From the NCBI RefSeq assembly GCF_019443985.1, contig NZ_CP049303.1, forward strand, positions 248,001 through 312,000: a DNA stretch of 64,000 bases, given 5' to 3'. The DNA is from Liquorilactobacillus hordei DSM 19519. Its GTDB lineage: Bacteria; Bacillota; Bacilli; Lactobacillales; Lactobacillaceae. Position numbers and translations under genes: made by a program. Position 1 is the first letter of the stretch, and each line of letters begins with the position of its first letter. Below, one piece after another: positions 14,702-23,116 of this stretch. A model generated the notes under the pieces. That model saw only the letters and a program-made list of their open reading frames with translations, ran no database searches and was not told the DNA's origin.

Positions 14702-15544
14702 TCAGGCGGCCATTTGGCTCGTAAGTGTTGCAATTTCAACTTGTAAGGGGGGCTGGTAGCCCAGTGAACTATGAATTCTCTTCCTATTGTAGAAAGCGTG
14801 CACATATTCAAAAAGGACGGCAGCGGCAGTTTCATAATCTTCAAAGACCGGCACTGGATAAACACATTCCTTTTTGAGGGAAGCGTGAAAGGATTCCATT
14901 GGCGCATTATCATACGGACAACCCTTACGGCTGTATGAGTGGCGGATATGTAGTTCAGTTAAACGTTGGTTGTAATCATCGCTGGTATACTGTGATCCTA
15001 AATCCGTATGGATAATCAGGCCCCCAGTAATGGTTCAATTTTTAACCACGCTTTCAAGGGTCTTTAAGACTAAATCAGTATCCATCTTTTTTGAGAACGA
15101 ATAGCCGATAATCCGTCGTGAGTGCAGATCCATGATGGTTGATAAGTAACACCAGCCATTACGCTTCGTTTGAATATAGGTCATATCAGCGGTCCATTTT
15201 TAATTTAAACCAGTGGTCGAGAAATCCTGCTTAAGCAAGTTGGGACGCTGTTCAACCTTGGTTTTGGAAGCCGAAGCCGCTTTCCACTTATTGACGGTAA
15301 CGGAGTGGATATCCAGTTCCTTCATGAGCCGGGAAATCCGTCGTGGACTGCACCGAAGCTGCAGTGGTTGAAGTTCCAGATTCAATTCATGGTGGATCTT
15401 CATAACACCGTATCGCTGCTTAAATTCCGCAAAGATCCGCAGAATCCGTTGTTTCAAGCCCGCATCTTCGGCCCGGCGTTTTGAAGGTTTGGGGGATCGA
15501 TAACGATAATACTGAGCTCTGGAAACACCGAGGATTCGGCACAT
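14702..15544 (-). pseudogene. IS3-family transposase orfB with two nonsense codons (copy 2)
   Basis: The DDE-type OrfB frame is interrupted by the same TAA (15200-15202) and TGA (15035-15037) as in copy 1. Sharing both defects shows that the copies descend from an already mutated element, moved in trans, by read-through, or by segmental duplication. Confidence 0.85.
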
Positions 15545-15597
15545 CTTGGTTACCTGGTGGTGATGGCTTTCTTGGTGAATGTAATCAAAGATATTGG

Positions 15598-15849
15598 TTA
15601 CTTCTGCGCAAGGAAGCCCAGGGCTTTTTTTAGGCTTTCGTTCTCCTCAGACAGCGAAGCCAGTCGCTTTTCCATCGCTTTGATTTCGTCTGGCAATTTA
15701 CCGGATTGAGTTTTGGCCTGGCCCTGGATCCACTTATGAACTGTTGAATAGCCAATGCCATATTCTCTGGCCAGTTGGGCAGCTGATTCGCCTTGCTTAT
15801 ATAGGTTGATAATGTTTTGTTTGAATTCTTTGTCGTAACGAGTTGGCAT
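15598..15849 (-). CDS. IS3-family transposase OrfA (copy 2)
   Basis: This 83-aa protein is identical to the copy 1 OrfA, with helix-turn-helix and C-terminal coiled-coil helix. Its start ATG 15849 is about 80 bp inside the right inverted repeat. Confidence 0.88.
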   Translation of the reverse strand: MPTRYDKEFKQNIINLYKQGESAAQLAREYGIGYSTVHKWIQGQAKTQSGKLPDEIKAMEKRLASLSEENESLKKALGFLAQK

Positions 15850-16021
15850 GTAAAAATTCCTTCCTTTTGAGAGACGATTTATTCATTATACCCTCTCTTA
15901 AAAGTTGTCTCAGGAATCAGCTTACATCCAGCAAATTTACATGATATTTTCTAAACACTTTATACGTAATTATGATTCTTTTCTGATCTGATACCTTGCT
16001 AAAAATATCATGTGATAATGC

Positions 16022-16086
16022 AAAAACTTCCTTTCGCTCTAATAGTTTTAAGCTACTAACCAAAACTATTATGAAAGGAAGTTTTT
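16022..16086 (-). terminator. Terminator of the menB-menE operon
   Basis: AAAAACTTCCTTTC (16022-16035) pairs perfectly with GAAAGGAAGTTTTT (16073-16086), and an inner arm (AATAGTTTT with AAAACTATT) lengthens the stem. It lies about 35 bp after the menE stop. Between it and IS copy 2 there are only about 90 bp without features. Confidence 0.85.
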
Positions 16087-16121
16087 CTCGCTAAATTTCG
16101 TTTTTGCTTCAACCAATTCAA

Positions 16122-17564
16122 TTATTTAGCTTCATTAATCAGCTCATACCGTTTTACCTTACCACTAGCTGTTCGCGGAAGTTTCGCTACCCTTACAAAC
16201 TGTTTGGGAATCTTAAAATGAGCCAATTTTTTCTTACCATACGCAATTAATTCATTATTGGGAATTTCATGCAGAGCAACATAAAAGCCAACCGGTACTT
16301 CACCCCATTGATCATCAGAAATTCCGCAGACCGCAAATTCAGTAATTGCTGAAAAACCTGCATAGGCGTTTTCAATCTCATCTGGAAAAATATTCTCTCC
16401 TCCAGAAATTAACATTTCACCTTTTCTTCCTTCAACAAATAAAAAATTTTCTTTATTAAAATGCCCAATATCACCAGTCTTAAACCAACCATCTCCTGTT
16501 AACTTTTTATTAAAATCAGATGATTTACCTAAATATCCAGGTGTAATATTAGGTGCTTTAATTTCAATTTCCTTCGTTTCTTCATCAATTCTAAGTTGTA
16601 CTGGGAAGAGTGGTTTTCCAACAGAACCCACAGCATTCAAGGCATCATTAAAACTCAAAGCCACAACTTGCGAACAAGTTTCCGTCATTCCATAAGATTG
16701 AATAACAGGTAGTTTCAGTGCAATGCACTTCCCCAGCGTCTGCTCATCAATTGCAGCTCCGCCTAAAAGAAAACATCTGAATTTACTATTGTAGCCCACT
16801 GTCGGAAATAATTCTAATAATCGCTTTAACATCTGAGGTACCACAGACATTACCGTGACTGGCAGTTTTTGAAGTAGCTGTGTTATCTGTTTCTCTTCAA
16901 AACGCTCAACTAACAATACTGGCATACCATATATTAAGCTGCGCATCATTATTGAAAGTCCACTAATATGAAAGATTGGAACCGCACATAACCACAGATC
17001 ATCTGCTTGCAGTCCCAAATTAATAGCTGAACCCATAGCCGAAAAGAAATGATTCTTAAATGTTTGCAATACCCCGTGTGGATTTCCAGTTGTTCCTGAG
17101 GTAAACATAATCGTCGTTACCTGATTATCCTCATATTCTTCTATCACATTAGATTTATTTTCACTAAGCTTTTTTATTTGTGATAATTTCCAACAACTAA
17201 TATTTGTAACTTTCGCTAATTTTGTCAGCTCTTTATTTCTTGTTTGTAAGGAATCATCAATCAAAACTCGATCTACATCCGCAATTTCAATCTGCTTTGA
17301 CAATTCAAATAAACTCAACCTAAAGTTAAGCAAAACTATCTGTATACCCATTTCTTGTAATGCCAAGATAGTTAAGTAGCTAGCCGGCGTATTAGCAGCC
17401 AAAAGTCCAATCTTGCAATGTGAGTTATTGATAATATTCTGCAATTTCCCATTAAGTACCAATACTTCATCATTCAATTGTTGAAAAGTCCAGAGTCGCC
17501 CTTCAAAGATCAATGCTGTTTTATTAGGGACAAGTCCTGCTTGTTTATTTAACCAATTTTCCAA
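16122..17564 (-). CDS. menE: o-succinylbenzoate--CoA ligase (MenE)
   Basis: This adenylate-forming enzyme would activate o-succinylbenzoate to its CoA thioester in menaquinone synthesis. The 480-aa protein has the P-loop TIMFTSGTTGNPHG, the motif QSYGMTETCSQ, GWFKTGDIGHF, and the C-terminal hinge/lysine segment RTASGKVKRYEL. The start is TTG 17564 with GAGGAG about ten bases upstream. It follows menB by 27 bp. MenE is hard to tell from other small acyl-CoA ligases by motif alone; the menB neighbour decides the call. Confidence 0.9.
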   Translation of the reverse strand: MENWLNKQAGLVPNKTALIFEGRLWTFQQLNDEVLVLNGKLQNIINNSHCKIGLLAANTPASYLTILALQEMGIQIVLLNFRLSLFELSKQIEIADVDRVLIDDSLQTRNKELTKLAKVTNISCWKLSQIKKLSENKSNVIEEYEDNQVTTIMFTSGTTGNPHGVLQTFKNHFFSAMGSAINLGLQADDLWLCAVPIFHISGLSIMMRSLIYGMPVLLVERFEEKQITQLLQKLPVTVMSVVPQMLKRLLELFPTVGYNSKFRCFLLGGAAIDEQTLGKCIALKLPVIQSYGMTETCSQVVALSFNDALNAVGSVGKPLFPVQLRIDEETKEIEIKAPNITPGYLGKSSDFNKKLTGDGWFKTGDIGHFNKENFLFVEGRKGEMLISGGENIFPDEIENAYAGFSAITEFAVCGISDDQWGEVPVGFYVALHEIPNNELIAYGKKKLAHFKIPKQFVRVAKLPRTASGKVKRYELINEAK

Positions 17565-17591
17565 AGTTTAATTACTCCTCTTCAATAATTA

Positions 17592-18413
17592 TTAAGGGAA
17601 TTTAGGAAACTGATCAAAATCTGGTTTTCGCTTTTCATTAAAAGCATCTCGTCCTTCTTTTCCTTCATCAGTAGTATAAAAGAGCATTGTAGCATCTCCA
17701 GCTAATTGCTGAATACCAGCCAATCCATCTGTATCAGCATTCATTGCAGCTTTTATAAAGCGTAAAGCAGTAGGTGACTTTGTAAGTATCTCATCACACC
17801 ATTCAAGAGTTACTTCTTCTACCTGTTCTAAAGGTACAACTTTATTAATCCAGTTCATTGCATACGCTTCATCAGCCGTATACCAATGGTTCATAAACCA
17901 AACTTCTTTGGCACGTTTATGACCAATTACTCGTGCAAGATATCCTGAACCATAGCCAGCATCAAAACTGCCCACCTTTGGACCCGTTTGTCCAAACATT
18001 GCGTTATCCGCAGCAATCGTCAAGTCACAGACTAGTTGTAAGATATTTCCACCACCAACTGACCATCCTTTAACCATTGCAATAACGGGTTTAGGAATTA
18101 TTCTAATAAGATGCTGCAAATCAAGCACATTTAATCTAGCAATCTTATCAGAACCAACATACCCACCATTTCCGCGGATGCTTTGATCCCCACCAGAACT
18201 AAAGGCCTTATCCCCAGCACCTGTCAAAATAATTACGCCAATTGTACTGTCATCACGGCAAATCGTAAATGCATCAATCAGCTCTTCAATTGTTAAAGGT
18301 GTGAATGCATTATGTTTCTCTGGTCTATTCATTGTCAACTTAGCAATTTTTCCTGTTCTCTCAAAAATCACTTCTTGGTAGTCCTTAACCTTAGTCCATT
18401 CTCTTGTTGTCAT
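17592..18413 (-). CDS. menB: 1,4-dihydroxy-2-naphthoyl-CoA synthase (MenB)
   Basis: This crotonase-fold enzyme closes the naphthoate ring from o-succinylbenzoyl-CoA. The 273-aa protein has [10 protein letters not shown], the oxyanion-hole segment [47 protein letters not shown] and the typical tail [13 protein letters not shown] 18413 is preferred because AAAGGA lies a proper distance upstream; ATGs at 18419 and 18461 are possible, but the last would abut the divergent thioesterase gene. It is the first gene of a two-gene operon with menE. Confidence 0.93.
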   Translation of the reverse strand: MTTREWTKVKDYQEVIFERTGKIAKLTMNRPEKHNAFTPLTIEELIDAFTICRDDSTIGVIILTGAGDKAFSSGGDQSIRGNGGYVGSDKIARLNVLDLQHLIRIIPKPVIAMVKGWSVGGGNILQLVCDLTIAADNAMFGQTGPKVGSFDAGYGSGYLARVIGHKRAKEVWFMNHWYTADEAYAMNWINKVVPLEQVEEVTLEWCDEILTKSPTALRFIKAAMNADTDGLAGIQQLAGDATMLFYTTDEGKEGRDAFNEKRKPDFDQFPKFP

Positions 18414-18466
18414 TTCCATAGTCCTTTCTGTTACAATAGAATAAATTAACCTTGGAGGCATTCTAA

Positions 18467-18835
18467 ATGAATCTTCTTGAATACTTAAATATTAAGACTG
18501 TTAAAACATCCAAGCATCAAGTCATACTTTCTCTAGAAGTTGAAGAAAGACATAAGCAGCCCTATGGTTTATTACACGGGGGGATTAACGCCGTTCTTGC
18601 TGAAACAGCAGCTAGTATATTGGCTAATCTTAACGCACCTGCAGATTTTGTTGCAGTTGGTGTTAGTATCAACACAAATCATCTCTCAGCTGTAAAAACT
18701 GGGAAAATCGAAGCCATTGCTGAGCCTATAAAAATTGGTGCAAAAATACAGGTCCTTGCAGTCACAACTATCAGCTACCCGCAACAAACCAAAACAAGCT
18801 ATAGTACGGTCACAACAACATTCCAGAAAAAGTAA
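18467..18835 (+). CDS. Hotdog-fold thioesterase, probable DHNA-CoA thioesterase
   Basis: This 122-aa PaaI/YbgC-type hotdog enzyme starts at ATG 18467 behind TTGGAGG. The segment [20 protein letters not shown] holds the active-site Gly-His region and catalytic acid of this class, followed by [15 protein letters not shown]. Its divergent position beside menB suggests it releases 1,4-dihydroxy-2-naphthoate from its CoA ester (a MenI role), an inference from context. About 50 bp separate the two genes, so their promoters must be very close. Confidence 0.82.
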   Translation: MNLLEYLNIKTVKTSKHQVILSLEVEERHKQPYGLLHGGINAVLAETAASILANLNAPADFVAVGVSINTNHLSAVKTGKIEAIAEPIKIGAKIQVLAVTTISYPQQTKTSYSTVTTTFQKK

Positions 18836-18923
18836 TATTTTCGTACATCCGTAATTTTAGCATAAAGGTGCACCAAAAGTTAAAATTATCTCTTGGCTAG
18901 ATTAATATTCTTCGTATTTGCTA

Positions 18924-19529
18924 CTATTTCATTGCCCAAATATTTGGCATTTCTTCCGTCATTTGAAGTCGACTTTTATTGATCATTGCAAGTATACTTT
19001 TTTCAATTACACTGGTATCTGGATTCATGCCCTTTTCAACCCAAAGTATCAAAATCCCTGAAATTCCAGTCGTAATATATGCATAGAGATAATCAAAGTC
19101 ATCATTTGTTATCATCTTTATTTCTCTCATCACAGTTGGCCTAATAGCCTCTTTAAGACTTGCGAATATTCTCCCCACACATTGACTGCCATTTTTCTTG
19201 TTCAATGCTACTCTAACAACCTCTGGATCACTTTTTTTAAGTACCTCAAATATTACTGGTAGAATATTCCAATCAGCATTATCGAATCGTTTCTTAATTA
19301 AAGCTATTATTTCTTTTGCCAAATTATTCCTAAGCTGATCCATCAATGCAAATGTACTTTGATAGTATCGGTAAAATGTTCCTCTAGTAATTTTGGCATC
19401 CTTACAAATATCAGTTACAGTAACCTCTTCAAATTTTCTTTTTTTCAATAACTTTAGAAAAGTATGTCTAATTGTTAATTTTGTCTGCATTACTCTCTGA
19501 TTGTTTTTTACCCCTACCACTTTTTTCAC
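18924..19529 (-). CDS. TetR family transcriptional regulator
   Basis: This 201-aa protein has an N-terminal TetR helix-turn-helix: FLKLLKKRKFEEVTVTDICK, then DAKITRGTFYRYYQS, at about residues 24-60. The ligand-binding C-terminal half is not diagnostic. The start is uncertain: GTG 19529 or ATG 19490; neither has a strong ribosome site. It is the third gene of a minus-strand MerR-VOC-TetR group with gaps of about 20 bp. Confidence 0.85.
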   Translation of the reverse strand: MKKVVGVKNNQRVMQTKLTIRHTFLKLLKKRKFEEVTVTDICKDAKITRGTFYRYYQSTFALMDQLRNNLAKEIIALIKKRFDNADWNILPVIFEVLKKSDPEVVRVALNKKNGSQCVGRIFASLKEAIRPTVMREIKMITNDDFDYLYAYITTGISGILILWVEKGMNPDTSVIEKSILAMINKSRLQMTEEMPNIWAMK

Positions 19530-19549
19530 CTTTCATTTCCCAGGAAATA

Positions 19550-19936
19550 TTATTCATGAAGTTCTAGTGGTAACCCATCAGGATCGAAGAAAAAAGTCAT
19601 CTTCTCACCTGTAAAGTCATCTCTTCTTATTTTCTCAACCATTATTTCTTTTGCTTTCAATTCTTCAACAATTTCTTCAATATTGCTGACTTTAAATGCT
19701 AGATGTCTTAATCCCGTTCCTTCACCAATCGGATATGATAACCGCTCGGGTGCATTCGGTTTAATAAATAATTCTAGGCGTAAATTTTGCTTCTCAAGAT
19801 CTATTTTTTCATCATTTTTCTCAACTCTTTTGTAATCTGAAATAATTGCAAAACCTAATTTCTTAACATAAAAGTCAAGTGCCTCCTCTCTATTATGACA
19901 AATTATCGCTATATGATGAATACTTTCGAAAATCAT
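19550..19936 (-). CDS. VOC family protein (glyoxalase I-like)
   Basis: This 128-aa vicinal-oxygen-chelate protein has IHHIAIICHNREEALDFYVK at the N-terminus and GTGLRHLAFKVSN plus FFFDPDGLPLELHE at the C-terminus. His in IHHIA, the second-half His in LRHLAF and the terminal Glu in PLELHE are the expected metal ligands. It resembles the small SMU.1112c-type VOC proteins of lactic acid bacteria. Substrate is unknown. It lies between MerR and TetR regulators. Confidence 0.88.
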   Translation of the reverse strand: MIFESIHHIAIICHNREEALDFYVKKLGFAIISDYKRVEKNDEKIDLEKQNLRLELFIKPNAPERLSYPIGEGTGLRHLAFKVSNIEEIVEELKAKEIMVEKIRRDDFTGEKMTFFFDPDGLPLELHE

Positions 19937-19955
19937 TTAAAATCACCCTCTAAAT

Positions 19956-20402
19956 TTATTCCTTAACTATTTCAAAATGGCTCCCAGTCTCATCTACTAT
20001 CCCGTATAAATGTTGAATCTTTTCCACATCAACATAACCCATATCAATCCTTCCAAATAATTTTTCACCATCCTCGATAGAAACATCAATAAACATCTCA
20101 TTAACGAATTTTTTACAAATCACAACTTGCTTTTTTTGTTTATCGGCTTGTTCAGCGGCTTTAGGAAGAGTAAACCCCTCATCCAAATATTTCTTGATAG
20201 CTCTTACCTTATAAAAAGCTTCAAATTCATACTTTCTTGTAACATTTTTTTCGGTCACTGGAGCTTCCAAGTATCCTCGCTTTTCCCAATAACGCAACTG
20301 GCGTGTTGAAACTCCGGTTAGTTTACTCAGATCCCCTATTCCTATGACTAGATCTGCTTTTAGTGAAAATTGTTTCTTCATCATCTCTACTTCATCCTTC
20401 AT
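19956..20402 (-). CDS. MerR family transcriptional regulator
   Basis: This 148-aa protein has a central MerR DNA-binding domain at about residues 18-88 (LVIGIGDLSKLTGVSTRQLR, then YWEKRGYLEAP) and a short C-terminal region with no Cys pair, so it does not look like a mercury-type metal sensor. It is paralogous to the MerR protein at 24778-25251. It is the first gene of an operon with VOC and TetR genes, under a promoter whose -10 lies within a dyad. Confidence 0.87.
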   Translation of the reverse strand: MKDEVEMMKKQFSLKADLVIGIGDLSKLTGVSTRQLRYWEKRGYLEAPVTEKNVTRKYEFEAFYKVRAIKKYLDEGFTLPKAAEQADKQKKQVVICKKFVNEMFIDVSIEDGEKLFGRIDMGYVDVEKIQHLYGIVDETGSHFEIVKE

Positions 20403-20427
20403 AAATCGTACCGTTATAGTTAGATTA

Positions 20428-20455
20428 ATTCTATCTAATTTACTTAAATTGTCAA
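20428..20455 (-). promoter_or_regulatory. Promoter and dyad upstream of the MerR-VOC-TetR operon
   Basis: Minus-strand -35 TTGACA (20450-20455), 16-bp spacer, -10 TAGAAT (20428-20433). The dyad TTAGAT-N7-ATCTAA (20420-20438) covers the -10 and is a candidate autoregulatory operator. Confidence 0.65.
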
Positions 20456-20549
20456 TCGATTATATAATTTTGATAACTAATAGATTAAATTATTTCCGTA
20501 TGTTAAAATCACCTTATAATATCATCTTTTTATGAAGGGAGTCCGCTTA

Positions 20550-22274
20550 ATGTTTACCTTATTTATCCTATTACTCCAACGGCTTGGAATAATACTTGTT
20601 TTAGCATTTTTATTAGTCAACGTTCCCTTCTTTCGCAAACTCATTGATAAAAAAACGCGAAAAGCAAAATTCTTTCTAATTATAATCTTTACTATTTTTG
20701 CTATAATATCCAATTTAACTGGGGTCGAAATAACTAAAGACAATACTTTGATTCAAGCTCCCTTTTTAACTGGTCTACCTCAATCTGATTCTATAGCCAA
20801 CACTCGTACACTAGTCATTACAGTTGCTGGAATAGTAGGTGGACCTTTTGTCGGAGGTTTCGTTGGCCTTTTAGGTGGTATTCATCGTGTAATTCAAGGT
20901 AACTTTTCTGACTTTTTCTACATTATTAGCTCTACATTAGTTGGTCTTTGTATTGGATTTTTGTCAAAAAAATTTCGCCAAAACAATTTCTATCCTTCAT
21001 TTTTCAGCGCTGCACTTCTTGGATTATTTGCTGAACTCATACAGATGGCCTTTGTTGTAGTTTTTAGTGGCCTAGACCTTGTTAGGTTAATTATAATTCC
21101 AATGTGCTTACTCAATAGTATTGGTGTTTCGGTATTTATTTCAATATTGAACGCCTATCTTTCAAACGAACAACAATTAATGGCCGTACAAACTCACAAT
21201 GTATTGAATCTAACAAACGAAACACTTCCTTATTTTAGACAAGGACTTAACATCAACTCTGCTCAACAGGCCTGCAAAATAATTAAAGAATTTACTAACT
21301 TTGATGCTGTTGGCATTACAGACATGGTCAATGTTCTTGCCCATATTGGCTCTGGGGAGGACCATCATCTTGCAGGTCAAGCAGTTTTAACAGATTTATC
21401 GAAACACGTGATATCTAGCGGTGAAACTAAATACGCTTACCATCGTGATGAGATTGGATGTCCCCATAAAAGCTGTCCCCTTTCATCCGCAATCGTACTC
21501 CCCTTAAAAGTAAACAATAAGACTATTGGTGCACTTAAGATGTATTTTAATAAAGCTGAAAGTCTGACACCTGTTGAGGAAAATCTTGCTATTGGCCTTG
21601 CATCAATATTTTCGGGACAATTAGCTCTAGGAATGGCCGAGGAACAATCAAAGTTAATTAGTGATGCAGAAATAAAAGCATTGCAAGCTCAAATAAACCC
21701 TCATTTCTTCTTCAATGCAATCAACACCGTAAGTGCACTCATGCGGACAAATGTTGAACAGGCTCGCAGTTCCTTAATGCAGTTAAGCACATTCTTTCGT
21801 TCAAGTTTGCAAGGAATCTCTGAAACCGAAATTCCCTTAGAACAGGAGCAAAAGCATGTAAATTCATACCTATCTCTTGAACAAACTAGATTTCCTGAAA
21901 AATATATAATTGATTATAAAATTTCTGCAAGTCTACAAACCAAAGTTCCACCGTTTTGTATTCAGGTTTTAGTTGAAAATTCAATTAGACATGCTTTTTC
22001 CACTAGAAAGAAAGACAATAAAATCACAATAATCGTCCGCCAAACACAACAAAATACAGTCATTATTGTTGAAGATAACGGTGTTGGAATTGACCCGAAA
22101 TTACTTTCTCGCTTGGGTCAAGAAACCATTGCATCAAGTACAGGAACAGGAACTGCATTAGTTAATCTAAACCGACGTCTTATTGGCCTATATGGAAATG
22201 AGAGTCATCTACAGATTACAAGTTCTGAAAGAGGAACAACAATCCAAATTAATATTCCAAGAACAATTTATTAA
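20550..22274 (+). CDS. lytS: LytS-type sensor histidine kinase
   Basis: This membrane sensor kinase works with a LytTR regulator to control LrgAB-type membrane proteins. ATG 20550 is chosen because GGGAG lies 8 bases upstream; the ATG at 20532 precedes that site. The 574-aa protein has an N-terminal 5TMR-LYT membrane domain (six or so hydrophobic spans to about residue 200, with GGPFVGGFVGLLGGIHR), a GAF-like domain, the His-kinase motif AQINPHFFFNAINTVSALMR with phospho-acceptor His385, and an ATPase domain (VEDNGVGID, GTGTALVNLNRRL). The partner lytR lies 3.3 kb downstream instead of adjacent. Confidence 0.93.
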   Translation: MFTLFILLLQRLGIILVLAFLLVNVPFFRKLIDKKTRKAKFFLIIIFTIFAIISNLTGVEITKDNTLIQAPFLTGLPQSDSIANTRTLVITVAGIVGGPFVGGFVGLLGGIHRVIQGNFSDFFYIISSTLVGLCIGFLSKKFRQNNFYPSFFSAALLGLFAELIQMAFVVVFSGLDLVRLIIIPMCLLNSIGVSVFISILNAYLSNEQQLMAVQTHNVLNLTNETLPYFRQGLNINSAQQACKIIKEFTNFDAVGITDMVNVLAHIGSGEDHHLAGQAVLTDLSKHVISSGETKYAYHRDEIGCPHKSCPLSSAIVLPLKVNNKTIGALKMYFNKAESLTPVEENLAIGLASIFSGQLALGMAEEQSKLISDAEIKALQAQINPHFFFNAINTVSALMRTNVEQARSSLMQLSTFFRSSLQGISETEIPLEQEQKHVNSYLSLEQTRFPEKYIIDYKISASLQTKVPPFCIQVLVENSIRHAFSTRKKDNKITIIVRQTQQNTVIIVEDNGVGIDPKLLSRLGQETIASSTGTGTALVNLNRRLIGLYGNESHLQITSSERGTTIQINIPRTIY

Positions 22275-22299
22275 CTTATCTTTTTTTACTCCACTAAAA

Positions 22300-22347
22300 A
22301 ACAGTTCTATCACTGTTAATTTTACCTAACTGTGTTAGAACTGTTTA
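22300..22347. terminator. Bidirectional terminator between lytS and the DUF4811 gene
   Basis: AAACAGTTCTA (22300-22310) pairs with TAGAACTGTTT (22337-22347) between two convergent genes. An A-rich tract before and a T-rich tract after the stem suit both directions. Confidence 0.75.
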
Positions 22348-22369
22348 ATTCACTACCAATCTAGTATAT

Positions 22370-23116
22370 CTATTCTTTTGCTTTCTTAATTAACTCCTGC
22401 AAAGCCTGCTTCTTAAAATCTTTTTGCGCTTGTGCACTTGCCTTAGCAGTTAAAGATTGTTGTTCTTGGGTTGACATGGTTGGATTCTTCGTTAAAGCTG
22501 CAGTTAACTTTTCTTTGACTTGTGCTTCAACATATGCTTTAGCTTGTTTTTGGACCGTAGCTTGGTCCTCACTTTTAGCTAATTTTTGTAATTTCTTAGC
22601 TTGCTGAGTGCTAAGAACAGCCCAATTATCATTTATTTTAAATGTATTGTAATGTCGAATTAATTTATGACCATTTCCCGAGATTCCAAACCAAAACTTA
22701 TAAAAGTCATTTTTGTATTCCCATCTGAATGTTCTCGTAACGAGTTTTGCATTTTCAGCTATCTTCTTCACCTTATTTTGAGTCTTTGAAGGATCTGGGT
22801 TAGTTGTGGTTGCTTTTTTCTGACTTGTTTTGGATTTATAGATGTACACTTTTTCTTTACCCGAAGTACCAACTGCTTGGTATAATAACAAATTAATTTG
22901 TTTTGAAGCAGCTGCCGAAACTAATTTGCTGGTTTTAACAGTTTCTACCTTATGCATTCCAAAATGACGTTTATCATTTTCAATCATAAAAATCATCGAA
23001 ACCACTAAACCTAAAGCAAAAATAATACTTAAGACATTTCTTAAAACAGCCTTATCAATACTAATCATCGAAACAAATAACAGTATGGCACAAATAATTA
23101 CACTAAAAATTATCAT
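22370..23116 (-). CDS. DUF4811 membrane-anchored protein
   Basis: This 248-aa protein has two N-terminal TM segments (about residues 2-21 and 26-46), a beta-rich extracytoplasmic domain (LLLYQAVGTSGKEKVYIYKS; WEYKNDFYKFWFGISGNGH) and a long charged, Ala/Gln/Lys-rich C-terminal helix that may form a coiled coil. It matches my memory of DUF4811 proteins, which in lactobacilli lie downstream of MDR-type MFS transporters. The start overlaps the stop of the MFS gene by 4 bp, so the two are translationally coupled and may act together. Confidence 0.85.
   Translation of the reverse strand: MIIFSVIICAILLFVSMISIDKAVLRNVLSIIFALGLVVSMIFMIENDKRHFGMHKVETVKTSKLVSAAASKQINLLLYQAVGTSGKEKVYIYKSKTSQKKATTTNPDPSKTQNKVKKIAENAKLVTRTFRWEYKNDFYKFWFGISGNGHKLIRHYNTFKINDNWAVLSTQQAKKLQKLAKSEDQATVQKQAKAYVEAQVKEKLTAALTKNPTMSTQEQQSLTAKASAQAQKDFKKQALQELIKKAKE

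Larger units (their letters stand above)
6264..15930. mobile_element. IS-flanked accessory island (composite-transposon-like)
   Basis: Two near-identical IS copies in the same orientation bracket 6965 bp (7615-14579) of genes unlike the surrounding core: HigBA, six small orphan genes, a triple-repeat protein and two recombinase-fold proteins, all on the minus strand. The outer flanks show no convincing target-site duplication, so arrival as a unit is inferred, not shown. The direct orientation would allow deletion by homologous recombination. Confidence 0.65.
14580..15930 (-). mobile_element. IS3-family insertion sequence, copy 2
   Basis: This element is the same length and orientation as copy 1 at 6264-7614, offset by 8316 bp throughout, with one base difference noticed (15897). 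It has the same terminal TGGATTGAAG and TTACATCCA ends. It separates higBA from the men genes and shows no obvious target duplication. Confidence 0.9.

Noticed and set aside
6264-15930. Target-site duplication flanking the composite island
   Set aside because: Outer flanks (left ...CTAATTT, right GCAAATTT...) and inner flanks do not give a matching 3-4 bp duplication at the defined ends.
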